A stretch of DNA of 64,000 nt, from the NCBI GenBank assembly GCA_947561585.1, contig CANNZV010000321.1, forward strand, positions 248,001 to 312,000. Direction: 5' to 3'. This DNA comes from Caprella mutica (taxonomy: Eukaryota > Arthropoda > Malacostraca > Amphipoda > Caprellidae). Within the stretch, counting starts at the first letter, position 1. Every line of letters begins with the position of its first letter. This document shows positions 1-11,774 of this stretch, piece after piece. Under the pieces are notes generated by a model. The model was not told the origin of the DNA. It was given only the letters and a program-made list of their open reading frames with translations, and did no database searches. The position numbers were made by a program, and so were the translations under genes.

Positions 1-27
1 TGCCACACACCAGTCAAGAAAGCTCAC

Positions 28-102
28 ATGTATAAATGGTAAAATTTCGAAATATTTATTTTTATTCTTCGTGCAGAGTTCAAACAACTCTGTCAGTGCC
101 TC
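28..102 (-). CDS. Putative internal exon, unknown protein
   Basis: Read on the minus strand, a tract ending TATTTTCAG is followed by a 75-nt open stretch (25 codons, phase 0 at both ends) that ends CAT before GTGAGCT, a good splice donor. The peptide begins EALTELFELCTKNK. No domain is recognised. The frame also stays open to the window edge, so the exon could be longer and part of a gene lying to the left. It is short enough to be chance, and the neighbouring DNA is repetitive. Confidence 0.3.
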
Positions 103-421
103 CTGAAAATACAGATTAGTTTTAGCATAAGAATCTAGAGTTTTGTTTTGTAATGGTATGAGAATGTATAGCATAAATAGAATAAACACAGACATGCGTC
201 TCTAATGATTTTTTTTTCTCAATTATAGAGCAGGGGGAACACAATTATGAATTTGGGAGATTCATTAGGACTGTAATTTAGAATATTATAACCATTTAGG
301 TAGTACTATCATCTTGTTCTCTTTCTTAACTGTCACTCTTCCCTGACTCTCTCACATTGAATATTCCTATATTTGAATCTTTTTCTCTTTTTCTTCATTA
401 TGTTTATTGATGACAAAAGAT

Positions 422-652
422 TCAGTGACATATTTTTTTTACTTTATTTGCAATTTTGTCATTCACATCTTTAAACTTTTTTAAAACATCTTTCATATTT
501 ACAGCTTCATTTTTACATTTCATGCATCGCCATTGAAGTACTTTGTGCTTTTTTAGTAGTTCATATACAGCTTTTGAGATCTTACAGCATTTATAATGAT
601 GCAACATTTCACACTCATCAGTCATCACACCCAGTCTGCAAAGCACGAACAA
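422..652 (-). pseudogene. PHD-like zinc-finger fragment, possibly transposon ORF1
   Basis: A 76-codon minus-strand frame contains DECEMLHHYKC and, about 20 residues later, QWRCMKC. This resembles the second half of a PHD finger (C-x2-C, W/LhH-x2-C, then W-x-C-x2-C); the first metal ligands are not clear. A lysine-rich tail follows. A TTTGCAG acceptor-like site at 636-637 could make 422-635 an exon. PHD-like fingers are known in ORF1 proteins of some non-LTR retrotransposons, and the surroundings are repeats, so a transposon remnant is the likeliest reading. Confidence 0.35.
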
Positions 653-654
653 AC

Positions 655-1206
655 TAGATTACGTGCACTCTTTAGAGTGCATACCTTCGCCGCCACTCAT
701 CCGTTTTCTACCAAAATCTAATAAACTGGTGACTGGATAGTGACCAATCGTCCCACCAAGTTTCAGGCAATATGGTTCAATACATTGAGTTATTAAGTTA
801 TAAATGACCTTGACCTTTGACCAGATTGCTCCCAAAATTCTACCATATGGTTCCTAAACATTGACCAATCATCCCATCAAAATTCAGACAATTTGGTTGA
901 ATATTTTTCAAGTTATTGAGTTATAAATGGCCTTGACCTTGATCTTTGACCATTGACCTGATCACTCCCAAAATATAACAAAATGGTTCCTGTATATTGA
1001 ACAATCATTTCACCAAGTTCCATGCAATATTGTGCAATACTTTTTGAGTTAAAAATGACATGACCTTGACCTTTGACCAGGTCGCTTTCAAAATTCTACC
1101 AGCAGGTCACTGGAAATTGACCAATCGTTTCACTAAATTTCAGGCAATTTGATTGAAAACTTTTTCAGTTATGCGAATAACAAGATGACAAATAAATAAT
1201 ATATAT
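655..1206 (+). repeat. SINE-like dispersed repeat, copy 1
   Basis: About 550 bp, shared in the same orientation with 11212-11774. The 5' end (TGCACTCTTTAGAGTGCATACC here, less decayed in copy 2) resembles the A box and D-arm of a tRNA. The body repeats a GACCTTGACCTTTGACC phrase and the copy ends GAATAACAAGATGACAAATAAATAA, an AT-rich tail. A tRNA-derived SINE is a reasonable inference; a clear B box was not established. Confidence 0.6.
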
Positions 1207-1227
1207 GGCCTAAAATTTAAAAATACT

Positions 1228-2250
1228 CTCCAATAATTACATGTAAACATAGGAATTAATCAGAAAATTATCATCGGATAATTCAGGAGACTAATTTCAA
1301 GGTCCTATATAGTTGCTGGATAAACTTCACAACTGGCATCAGTGAATCACAATGTCACTCACTCACTGTCACTCACTTTCTAATTACATTCTCCACATTA
1401 ACAGGTGGTTTCACCTACTACTAACTTATAAGTTTTGCTAAGGTCCACCCCTCAATTCTTATCTCTAAGTGTTCCCATATTAAACAACAACCCCTTACCG
1501 TACACCAGTACAACCAGCTTCTATACCTTTTTTTTATAAAATTGAAGGGGTATATAGTATATGTCTGTATATACTTTGACCCCTGGATCTACAATATAGA
1601 ATATACCAGTGTTATGTTTATTATTCTTCCCAGATGATTCCCATGTTTTATATTTCAAAGATTTTTTTTTTAAAGTTCTTAAAATTAATACTCACTGTCT
1701 TCTATGTAATGAACCTTACATAAATTTTTAAAACCATATTCTAATTAAAATAATTATCTAATCTAGATGAATAACTATCTTATCTAAACTAAAATACTTA
1801 ACCAGGGACCAGTTGCCGGGCATTCTTTTCGGAACCCACCCTAGTCCCCACTGATGTAAATCTCAGTGGGGAGTTCGAGTGGGACCTACTGGGAGGCCAG
1901 GATGGAAAAAATAATTCTTTTCTGATTGACTAGTAACTCTGTTAGAGATTCAAAATCAACTATGTGAGAACTCATCCTAAAGATCCAGACTGCAGGAACT
2001 GGTGAACTGTTCTCCAAGAAATCCTCTATTTTGGCTTCTGTTCCCAGTAAAATACATGTAAATATAGGAGGAAATTAAGGATTGTTCGCACAGAAAATGT
2101 CAAAAATGTCCCTTGTTCTGCAGACTGGCTAAAGATAAGTTTCACAACTCAGCAGAAACTACACATTATTTCTTTCAACTATGTAAAAATCAGCTATATA
2201 TTTCATAATATTTGAAAAAATTGAACTCTGCATGCTATACTATACATGAT
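1228..2250. repeat. Degenerate MITE remnants
   Basis: No gene is seen. Positions 1231-1325 match 57645-57740 (ATGTAAACATAGGAATTAAT followed by a shared 60-bp arm), which is the interior of a CCAGTCTGCA-type MITE. Further terminal motifs of that family (CAGACTGCAG, CTGCAGACTGG) occur near 1988 and 2121. 1805-1900 is a short GC-richer patch with a palindromic CCCCACTG...CAGTGGGG. Confidence 0.45.
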
Positions 2251-2255
2251 TTACT

Positions 2256-2482
2256 CCAAGTAATAAAGCATGTCCAAACTCGCCATTTTAATGGCGAGTT
2301 TGTAACAGTTATTTCAAGCCTTTCAATTGCAAATGGCGAGTTTTATCTATTTATCTCCTATACTACAATGTTATTTTGGAGAGAAATAATGATAATTGGA
2401 TCATTTTGGAGAGAATTTGTTGAATTTTGGAGAGAGCTGGAGAGACAAATGGCGAGTTTGTGAGACGTACTATTTTACTTGG
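2256..2482 (+). mobile_element. MITE family A, copy 1 (227 bp)
   Basis: Starts CCAAGTAATAAAG and ends TATTTTACTTGG, giving imperfect terminal inverted repeats of about 30 bp that include AAACTCGCC. It is flanked on both sides by the 8-bp direct repeat GATTTACT (2248-2255 and 2483-2490). The interior has a hairpin (ACTCGCCATT/AATGGCGAGT) and repeated TTTTGGAGAGA. It is exactly the same length as the copies at 3152 and 59104. An 8-bp duplication points to a hAT-, P- or Merlin-type transposase; which one is not resolved. Confidence 0.9.
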
Positions 2483-2749
2483 GATTTACTGATACTATGC
2501 AGGGTTAATTATTAATAACTAATAAGTATTCATGAGTAACTCTGTCAGAATTTGAGTTTTTCACTCTGGCTGGGTGGGTGTAAAGGATGATACAATATGG
2601 GGAGAGTTCCGGGTGTTCTCATCGTTTATCTGAGTTAGGAACTGCGCTCTAATGTAGTTACCTCACCCACAAATGGGTGTCACAGACTCACAGGTAGTAC
2701 ATTTGGCCTCTAACTTTTTTATTTGGACAGCTCTGCTCTAACTTTTTTA

Positions 2750-3145
2750 TTTGGGCAGCTTAATTCATGGTCTCTGCAGGAGATCATGAATTAATTCCTA
2801 TGTTACCATTAATTTAGCTGCGGGAGATTCTGAATCTGCTACTGTGAGTCAGAGAGTAACTGTCTCTCAAATTAAAATCTCTGCGGGAGAAGAGACACAT
2901 TCTGCAGACTGGGTAAATTCCAATGATATCTCGGGAGATATTCAATTTCTCAAATAAAAAAATTCCTGCAATGTCGGAGGATATTTAGCTATTAATTCCT
3001 ATCTAACCATTAATTTTTGGAGGAGAAACTGGAAATATGCTGGAGGACTAGACAAATTGATGAAAAATGTTGGCAGCTATTTCTCAGATTTTTGAAAAAG
3101 TCAGAGGAGTTCAGTGCACCAAATGCAAACTGGCAGTCTGGTAAT
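2750..3145 (+). mobile_element. MITE family B remnants (CCAGTCTGCA type), composite
   Basis: 2755-2910 carries the arms seen complete at 59451-60224: GAGATCATGAATTAATTCC, the core TCCTATGTTACCATTAA, CTGCGGGAG blocks and a terminal CATTCTGCAGACTGG. 2985-3140 carries a second, diverged core (TTAATTCCTATCTAACC) and ends AAACTGGCAGTCTGG, like the end of the element at 60375-60618. No duplication could be assigned here, and the pieces look truncated. Confidence 0.6.
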
Positions 3146-3151
3146 GTAAAG

Positions 3152-3378
3152 CCAAGTAATAAAGCATGTCCAAACTCGCCATTTTAATGGCGAGTTTGTG
3201 ACAGTTATTTTGAGCCCTTCAATTGCAAATGGCGAGTTTTATCTATTTTTCTCCTATGCTACAATGTTATTTTGGAGAGAATTTATGAAAATTTGATCAT
3301 TTTGGAGAGAATTTGTTGAATTTTGGAGAGAGCTGGAGAGACAAATGGCAAGTTTATGAGACATACTATTTTACTTGG
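3152..3378 (+). mobile_element. MITE family A, copy 2 (227 bp)
   Basis: Same termini (CCAAGTAATAAAG ... TTTTACTTGG), same internal hairpin and same 227-bp length as 2256-2482. A perfect 8-bp target-site duplication ATGTAAAG lies at 3144-3151 and 3379-3386. It sits immediately beside the end of a family-B remnant. Confidence 0.9.
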
Positions 3379-3394
3379 ATGTAAAGATGAATTG

Positions 3395-3720
3395 CGATGA
3401 CAGCAGCTTCATCTGGATCTCAGTCAGTTAGACAGTTACTCAGGTCTTCAGATTGCCTCCAGCCTTCTGTTGTCTCTCAAGTATTTGCCCAAAGCTTTGA
3501 TAATCTTCTTGTTTGTATCTTCATCATAGTTTTCTCCCCCAAGGACTAGGTAGTTTCAGTGTCAGTGGTTTTATTTTCCTGGTTGTCATCACTATGTCTG
3601 TGAACAGTTGGCCTCTCACTGCAGCATGTCGTTGGCATCTGAGTAACGAGTGCTCAATAGTTTCCTCCTGGCCACAGTAATGCGGGTGAGGTAACCACAT
3701 ATGAATGCAGTACTCAGTAC
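3395..3720 (-). pseudogene. LINE ORF2 C-terminal fragment
   Basis: Reading minus from about 3715, the frame gives HPHYCGQEETIEHSLLRC and continues through a run resembling the C-terminal zinc-knuckle region of jockey/R1-type ORF2 proteins (C-G-x-E-T-x-E-H-x4-C). A frameshift near 3530 is needed to continue into DEDTNKKIIKALGKYL. This is a 5'-truncated, decayed insertion. It is not the same family as the LINE at 61 kb, judging by the different peptide. Confidence 0.6.
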
Positions 3721-3830
3721 CTTATTAATTATTGGCTCGAATCAAAAGTTTACATTACAAAATTCTAAAAGACGGAAATGTAACAGTTAGCATACGATTT
3801 GAATAAGGTACTGCCACAATACAGAGAACC

Positions 3831-6247
3831 CAGCAAAAATTAATGTACCTATCTATTCGATGTATAAACGACTCTGTATAACCTCTCTTCCGACATCGAA
3901 TACCAGTAACAAATTAGACATGGTGAAATCAAGTAGACATCAATCCGATATCCGTTTGCACCGCTAAACCGTATCATATCAAGTATATTTGGCATCGAAG
4001 CGATATCGTTATAACAGCGTTGAATAGAGAGATAAATTACGACATCTTACATACATAGGGATTCTGCATCGAACAGACGCCTAATTATATATCTAATATG
4101 CTTCGAAACGATATCCACTTGCATCCATAAAATAAAGAAATTAAAATTGAAAACTCCTACTTCATTGATATAACGTTCTGTACATTTAGATGCATATCAA
4201 TTTGATTAATGTTACATAATGTTATGTGTAAATTAAATGGGAAGAAATGAAGTGATGTGTCCTGGTATCGTTCGTGGGCCCATCCGTCCTCGTGCCAGTA
4301 CCTCTGTCACATTGCCACCGTGGATGCATTTGACTAAAAAAAAATTTTGATCTTAAACGACCCGGAGATACTTAAAGATATTTCAAAGTGAATAGAACAA
4401 TACAGACAAGCACTGCTTTTATAACCAAAATCACAACTTATTGTTATTACAAATAGTAACACCTTAAATATTTCGTTCTCTATGAGTTCAAATTATAGAA
4501 AATGTTTTGAGGCCACGACTTAGAATAAAGATGAAAGCTCTGTGATGCATTAATTAAAATTAATAGATAATTAAATTTTATTATTTATTGTGTTTCATTG
4601 AACAAACAGGAATTTTGTGCTCTGTGAAATATTTTTTGCAGTAGGGTATATATTTCAAGTTATTAATAGGGTCTATAATTTCGAACACGTGATAAAGGAA
4701 AATATAATAATTATTATTCAACTACTATTTAATTAGAAGCAAAATAGCTGAAGGTATGAAACCAAATGAAATAAAAGTTAAATAACGATTATTATATACC
4801 TATAGATTTATTGAGTCCGATAACCACTTTAAGTTTAATTATCTATATTGTGAATCACTGAATTTCAATCGTCTCATTTGCAGCTTTTGGCACTATGGTG
4901 AAAGCTCAAGTTATCGGATGTGGGGTTCTGCATTTTATGTGGAAAAATTATTTATGTAATGATTTTTATTTCTAAACTTGTATTTTACGTACTGGTATCA
5001 TGGATGCCAATTTAAGTAAGAATTGAATAATGATAATTATTATTAGATATTTCTTACATATTCGAAAAATGTGGAACCGTCCGATAACACAGAATTTACT
5101 CTAATATGAAACATGTTAACTAGCCCATCAACTTTTAATTATTTACGTTTAGTAGATGTTTAACGTCGGCTTCGGAACCAAAGGCCATGTCGCTAACGTC
5201 AAAAGAAAATGAAATACAAGGGACTGGAAGAAGCACAGAGAATGGAAAGTGGCTCCATGGACGAAGTCACGACGCTCATGAATGCTGAAAAGCTACTCCG
5301 TGAATGCTGTCACAATTACCGAGGAATGTGACAAAAATGGTCACAAGCACCGGTGGCTGCACTCAAGGATGGAAGAGGGAAATGAAGAGGTAATAGTAAA
5401 TGAAGTCTACGAGCCTACATAACAGAAAATCTAAGACTTCATACGTAATTGTAGAGCATAACCCTAGCGCTATCCTCTAAAACTGCACGAAGAGTTAAAA
5501 ACATGATAAACATAAAATAGACTATACATAATCCAAATTATAACAGTTTGGGTCCCAAGGGAAGCCACCCCACTTCTCTTCTATTCACCAAAGACAGCTT
5601 CAGGAACCCCTCGGGGCTTATTTTCAATAAGCAGTTTAGAATAGATTCATAACAACAAATGCACTGGCCATCGAAAAATCACTTGATTGGTTATCCATTT
5701 CATTTTCACGGTACTGGAGGAACACTGTTCAACAACCGATGTTCCAATATCGCTTACTTTACGTTGATCCATTGTACAATCGCACTAGCGTGCTAATGCC
5801 TTATCGTACCTTTACAACTGCCGTAGTCCATTATAAGTTATAAGTGTATTAATTTTAAAGGGAGTACTACGTTATAGAAAGGTACAATCCAATTGAATAG
5901 AAATAATTCCTACATTTCTTCACGTATTATAAAACAGGAAGATGAGAAAAAAATGAATTTCAAAATTTGTAACTATTTTTTTAAAACTACGTATCTGTTT
6001 TCGCACTTCTGGTCGAAGTATAAATTCAGATATCGTTTGGAAACAGACATGCCGACATCAAGATGATGCTGTTAAAACCATGTATCGGTTTTTGTGTCTC
6101 TACTCGAAGTGTAAATTAAGATATCATTTAGAAACAGACATTCCGATATCTACTATGAGTCGAAATGGTTGCTAAGTCGATACCCACCGTTAGCGCTACG
6201 AATTCGACAGCAAACGGCATCGAATCGACATTCATATATTTGTTGGG
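3831..6247. mobile_element. Possible terminal-inverted-repeat element
   Basis: The left edge begins CCCAGCAAAAATTAATGT and the right edge, read in reverse, CCCAACAAATATATGAATGT. Both are followed by several CGATATC/TCGATTCGA phrases, so the subterminal regions mirror each other loosely. No target-site duplication or transposase frame is seen, and the inside contains a 450-bp dispersed repeat. The boundaries are tentative. Confidence 0.35.
5150..5605 (+). repeat. 450-bp dispersed repeat, copy 1
   Basis: Shared with 10259-10745, 19200-19660 and 52135-52565. Landmarks in order: TCGGAACCAAAGG, AAATACAAGGGACTGGAAG, AAAGTGGCTCCATG, AGCACCGGTGGCTGCACTCA, GAGCATAACCCTAGCGCTAT, and GGGTCCCAAGGGAAGCCACC. 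No reading frame is conserved across copies and no termini or duplications were found, so the element class is unknown. Confidence 0.8.
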
Positions 6248-6298
6248 AATATAGCTTTGAGTTTGAATAGGTAACTGTCATATATTATTTCCCCATGA

Positions 6299-7515
6299 TT
6301 TTAAAGGTCCTCTCCATACTCCAGGAAAAAAATGAGTTTATAACATAATATTATAGAACTAAGGTCTACGATCATTATTCGGCAAACTGCATACAATTCG
6401 GTTCAATATATATATTATAATTTGTTTTTAAAGTTTTTTAATACTCTGTGAGCAACAATTGACCGAATCACTAATCTGATGCTCAAGAAGAAGATTGTAC
6501 ACTCTTTGTTTTGATTACAAATTTGAATTTTATAAACAAACCATGCGTTTTCGGCCTTTATTTAAATTATTTTAGATATTAATTGTTTCCTAAAATATAA
6601 ACGTTTCTATTATAAGTTCATTCAATTTTATACCTTTACATGAATATTAAATGGATTTATTAAACCCAATACCTAGTTGACAATCAAAACAAATGGTGTA
6701 CATTCTTTTTCTTGAGGCTGAAAATTTCTTAAATTATAAGTAAGTCGGAAGTAAAATAGGTCTTGTAGAGTTTTGATTTTAAAAATTTTTAAAAGCATAT
6801 ACAATTAAAAATATGCTACCAAATTCGAAGCGGTTTGCAGCAAAATGATAAAGAACATTAGCCTCGTTAAATAAAGAAATAAAAAATTTGGTTAGAGGGG
6901 ACCTTCACGGTTACGACATTGTGAGAAGTAACTGTTTTCTTCACGTTCTCTGTATGGCGTAATACACATCTAATATAAAATAGCACTAGCCGTAGACCGG
7001 CACGACATCGGCAACATTATGTATTAACAACAAGTTTATATTTCATTAATAAGACGTTTATAAGTTATTCATGAGATACAATTTGTAAGTCATTTGTTAG
7101 AACTGGGTCAGTACGTCAGTTGAACTAGCCCAATGCAACACTAGAACTATATCGGAAACGTTAAGTATCGCCGGTACGAATAAGTCGTTTATACGTGGTT
7201 ATACTGTTCAGGGCCGCTTGTCATCCGAGAGGTGCGCCCAATACACCGAGACAGGCATGACAGCGTTGGCCAAGAGTTTCGTTCTGAATTGGGCCAACAT
7301 TGTACCTAATGTTCACTGGGTTTCTTCAGCGTCATATTAGTTTTTCGGGCAATTGTTGTGCACAGAGCATTAAAAACTTTAAAAGTTTATAAGAAAATAT
7401 ATACCGACCCTAATTTTATAGAGTTTGCAGATTATTGATCCTAGACCTTAGTTCATTAATATAAAGTGATAAACTCATCTTTTTCCGGAGCTTAGAAAGG
7501 ACCTTCAAAGGAGGG
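6299..7515. mobile_element. Element with ~185-bp inverted arms
   Basis: 6299-6485 (AAAGGTCCTCTCCATACTCC inward) is the reverse complement, with mismatches, of 7326-7515 (which ends CCGGAGCTTAGAAAGGACC). The arm also contains AACTAAGGTCTACGATCATT against its partner. A third copy of the arm lies at 10905-11182. No coding frame survives between the arms. A run of 12 Gs lies at 7503-7514, at the right edge. Confidence 0.65.
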
Positions 7516-7539
7516 GGGGGGGGTGTAGGTTATATAAGC

Positions 7540-7765
7540 TGGCCGTTAGCCGGGGGCCCATAGCAACTCTGTTATTTCTATCTACCCTGATAACATTGCA
7601 CTATCGGGCCAACGTCGGTAAGCGTTGGCAAAGTAAAGGCACGATTGGACATTGGCTGGGGGCCAATGCACTGGGCCAATGCAATGAAAACGACACTGAG
7701 CTAACGGTTGCCAAAAAGCACTGGCCTAATGAATGAAAACATTGGTTAACCAATCCAGTGGTTTT
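7540..7765. repeat. GTTGGCC/GGCCAA-rich palindromic repeat
   Basis: Short phrases such as GGGCCAACGT, CATTGGCTGGGGGCCAATGC and GGGCCAATGC alternate in both orientations; related phrases occur at 7265-7300 (GTTGGCC, TGGGCCAACATTG). This looks like the ends of a palindromic element, but no clean borders are visible. Confidence 0.4.
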
Positions 7766-7769
7766 TTTG

Positions 7770-10255
7770 ATGTACCAATATGTTTATTATACTGGTGTAC
7801 CGGATCTATTTGGCGGTGCTAAGACGTTTCGTACCCGGACGTTTCGTTAGATTTTTTTTAATTTGTAATGAGTTATAGACTAAAAAATAAACCAATCCCT
7901 TACATCATATATTAGAAATATGTACTGAATTTTTTCCCCTATGCTGAACCAGTTACCGGAAATTTTCAAACATATAAAAAAATAGTATATGATAATAAGA
8001 ATGAAGTTTTGAATTGTTAAATTATATGGTCTTTTCTTATATGATCGAAAATTGTTATTACTTTCGCAAAATTGCAGAAGGTTTGCTTTTTTCCATTAAG
8101 TTATTCTCATTCGGTAACTTATAACATCTGTTAATTTGAATTTTACCCTAACGTTAAAACATTTTCGGAGATATTAAAAACAAAAGATTTTCCTAATGTA
8201 GGCAGTAGGACAAGCTCCGAGTTCTCGAACTGAATCACATTTTCGATCGCGTGAGGAAAAATAAAATAGAATAATTATTGTTATTTAACCTCTATAACGA
8301 TTGGTATCCATGATATTTTCACTTCCAACTTTTCTAATCAAAGACATTAAGATATGATTGTTAATTTTAATACCTCTGATTACAATCAATATAGAGTAAG
8401 AATCGAATCGCCGACCGAACCGATATTTTGACCAAATTGTGATTAACTTTAAAATTATAATTATTTACTCAGAATTAGTGATGAAGTGAATTGTAATCTT
8501 ATTTGCTGGTTATTTACGAACATTTTGATCTATTCAGCGAGATGAACGTATCATCAAAACTTTAAAAATATAGAATTATGTTTATCATTTGATGAAACGT
8601 GAAAAAATGAACCCATTGACTGCTTATTGGGTCAATTGGTTTAAGCCAATCTTACTCCGTTATCGTTTGCCGACCGCAATTCTGATTATTAATATTAGTT
8701 AACAATGAGTGTTAGCAGAAGTTGGTTTCTTTATTAGGTGAAAAAAATTTTTAGTAACATATTTTTTTTTTCAATGGTCGGTAAATCGTTACCCTACCTA
8801 TGCAAATCGAATCATCGACCAACTGGTCGGAAATTTGTGATCGAGAGTCATAATGTCGACCAACCTAATTCGCTTTGTCGACCAATACAAAAAAGTGTAT
8901 TTACAATAATTATACATATAGATTTATCATAATAATAATGTCAAAATTGAAATAATAAATCACACACACTAAAAATGTTTTGTTAGAAGAAATATCAGAA
9001 TAATTAATAAAAACACACATTGTGAGATATTAATTATGAAATTCCTAAAACATCACAAATTGACAGGTTGATGTTTTTATTGATACAGAAGTTGGTACGA
9101 ATTTCTATTAATATTAGTGTGTTGAAACTTTTTCTTATACTTAAGGTAAAGTATAAATATAGAAACTAATAACATAATCTATTAATCGTATCCTACTTAA
9201 AGTTCTTCTACAGTCACCGAGAAATGTGAGTTTGTTTCTTAATGCTGAAAATATTACTCTGATAATCGCATAACATTTTATATTGTACATATATACTTTT
9301 TATATGATTTAAAAGTTAATATTTTTGTATTAAAGTACGAAGTACTAATATGATGCTATATAAAAAATATTGTACGCTTTATTTTATTTTATTTTCGATT
9401 AGAATTTTATAGAAAGTCGCATGTATAATTGTATGTGTTCGGTGGTCGTCACTCACGTATTTTTGTTATGAGCCATCAGCCGATCTGATCATCGATCGAT
9501 GGTTGTTCTAATGATGGATCCATAGATGGCACAGCGCGATCGATCGATAGTGTAGATCTTCCATTTTTCCAATTTTCAATCGTTCAAAATATGATAAATA
9601 TGTGTATTACATCTTGTTAGAAAATGTGAAAAATTGCACCATATGACCAGAAGGCAAAGAAAATTGTGTACAATATTTTTCTTTTGACTTGTACTTAAGG
9701 AATTGGAACGTATATTATATCTTATTGATTATATAGAATTAAATCCATATATAAGTAGCGAGTAATCGGTACTCTTAGGTTTACAATAGTTTCAGTGATA
9801 ATTTGATGAGTTTCCTCAATTCTCATGACTTTGTAAGTTTGACTGTTAACTGTGCCTCCTTTAAAAAAATCGTGTTACAATTCGTACTTGTTTAATATTT
9901 TTTTGTTATATCACAGAATAATATAAATTAGAAAACTGAGTGTCTCAAGTTTCATTATCATATTGATAATTCAGAGTAAATACCTTACCCTTACTTCAAC
10001 CATATCTTGTTAATTTCATGGTAGATAGAAATTATAAGTATTACATTTTCACCATTAGAATTATTTTGTTGATACCATTTAGTATATCTAAATTTGATGT
10101 ACCTCATCTTAACCCCTTCTCCCTCAGTTCCTCCACTCAAATTCTATTTGAATTTGTATCATATTCTATAATCTATATCAATAAAGAATGCATTAATAAA
10201 TCTAATGGGGACTAATACTGAAACTTATTTTTAGTAATATTTCTTTTGAATTCAA
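7770..10255. other. AT-rich non-coding DNA with GGTCGRT motif clusters
   Basis: No gene is seen. 8396-8900 contains several GGTCG(A/G)T or reverse motifs (CCGACCGAACCGAT, ATCGACCAACTGGTCGG, GTCGACCAACC). 9470-9550 holds several GATCGATCGAT runs. The remainder is low-complexity AT-rich sequence. Confidence 0.5.
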
Positions 10256-10258
10256 TTT

Positions 10259-10745
10259 CTGTAGGAATTTATCCTCTGCTTCGGAACCGAAGTCCATATC
10301 GCTGACATAAAAAGGAAATTAAATACAAGGGACTGGAAGAAACAGTCAGAAAGGAAAGTGGCTTCATGAGCTAAGTACGTCATCTAACTTCAACGGTAAC
10401 AATGCTCATGGATGCACAAAAGCTACTCCATGAATGAAGTCACTTATTAAGGAATGTTACGAAAAGGGACACAAGCAACAGTGGCTGTACTCACGTATGG
10501 AAGAGAAAAATGAAGAATTGGTAGTAAATGAAGTCTACGAGTCTACCTAACACAAAAATCTAAGACCTCGTAGTTGAAGAGCATAACCCTAGAGCTATCC
10601 TCTAAAATTCCTAGTAGCGTTAACAAAATTATAAATAAGGTAAAAAAATTAAAAAGACAATGCATAATCCAAATTACAACATTTCGGGGCCCAAGTGACG
10701 CCACCTCTCTTTTCTTCCATTCACCAGACAGCTTCGGAATATCAA
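10259..10745 (+). repeat. 450-bp dispersed repeat, copy 2
   Basis: Same landmark order as 5150-5605 (TCGGAACCGAAGTCC, AAATACAAGGGACTGGAAG, GAGCATAACCCTAGAGCTAT, GGGGCCCAAGTGACGCCACC). It ends near TTCACCAGACAGCTTCGG. The open frames overlapping it on both strands are not conserved in the other copies. Confidence 0.8.
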
Positions 10746-10904
10746 TCCAAACTTCCAAAGTATAAGAATGTACACCATATGTTTTGAATTTCAACTAGGA
10801 AGGTACACGCAATCCAATACAAATCTTCGTGTATTAAGGTATGAAATATGATAAACTATAGAAAGGTTTATAAACTGGACGATGTAACTTACAGCTTTAA
10901 CTAG

Positions 10905-11182
10905 AACTGAACATGCAATTTTTGTTAATAGAATTCAAATTGAAAATCAAAAGAAAGAATGTAGTGTACAATCTATTTCTACAGCATTTTGTTTATAGTG
11001 TTTCGTACAATTGTTGCACACAGAGTATTAACAACTCTAAAAGCATGTAAATTGTCTTATACTGAACTGAATTTTATGCGATTTCGCAGATAAATAATCC
11101 TAGACGACTAGACCATAGTTCTATAATGTGCAATAAACTCATATTCTTTCCGGAACCTTGAGAGAACCTTTGAAGGTCATAA
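10905..11182 (+). repeat. Isolated arm of the 6.3-7.5 kb inverted-arm element
   Basis: Resembles 7326-7515 directly and 6299-6545 in reverse: GTTTCGTACAATTGTTGCACACAGAG, AATAATCCTAGACG, CATATTCTTTCCGGAACC, GAGAACCTTTGAAGGTC. The outer 60 bp (GTGTACAATC...) also matches. This is a solo arm or one end of a further copy. Confidence 0.6.
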
Positions 11183-11211
11183 AAATCTGGAACAAAAGCC
11201 AATATATTCAA

Positions 11212-11774
11212 AACTAGATTACATGCACTCGGTAGAGCGCATACCTTCGCCGCCGCTTTGACCCGTTCCCTCCCAAAAACTAACAAAGTAGTAACTGGAT
11301 AATGACCAATCGTCCCACCAAGTTTCATTTTACATGGTTGAATATTTTTTGAGTTAATGAGTTATAAATGACCTTGACCTTGATCTTCGTCCAGATCGCT
11401 CCCAAATTTCTACCAGATGGTTTCTGGACATTGACCATTCGTCTCATCAAATTTCAGACAATTGGGTTGAATACTTTTTAAGTTATTGAGTTATAAATGG
11501 CCTTGACCTTGATATTTGACCTTTGATCAGATCACTGCCAAAATCTGACAAAATGGTTCATGGATATTGACCAATCGTCCCACTAAGTTTCATGCAATAT
11601 GGTTCAATACTTTTTGAATTATAAATGACTATGACCTTGACCTTTGACCGGGTCGGTCCAAAATTCTTACCAGAAAGTCACTGGACATTAACCAATTGTT
11701 TTACCAAATTTCAGGCAATTTAGTTGAACACTTTTTCAGTTATGCGAATAACAAGATGATAAATAAATAGATGC
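11212..11774 (+). repeat. SINE-like dispersed repeat, copy 2
   Basis: Same orientation and length as 655-1206. Its 5' end, TGCACTCGGTAGAGCGCATACC, is the clearer tRNA-like head (compare the D-arm/A box GCTCAGTTGGTAGAGCGC of many tRNAs). The GACCTTGACC phrases and the final AATAACAAGATGATAAATAAATAG tail are shared. Confidence 0.65.

Noticed and set aside
10543..10794. Overlapping 83- and 63-codon frames
   Set aside because: Located in the 450-bp dispersed repeat and not open in the other copies.
11212..11240. A functional tRNA gene
   Set aside because: Only a D-arm/A-box-like start is present; no anticodon or T arm folds in the next 70 bp.
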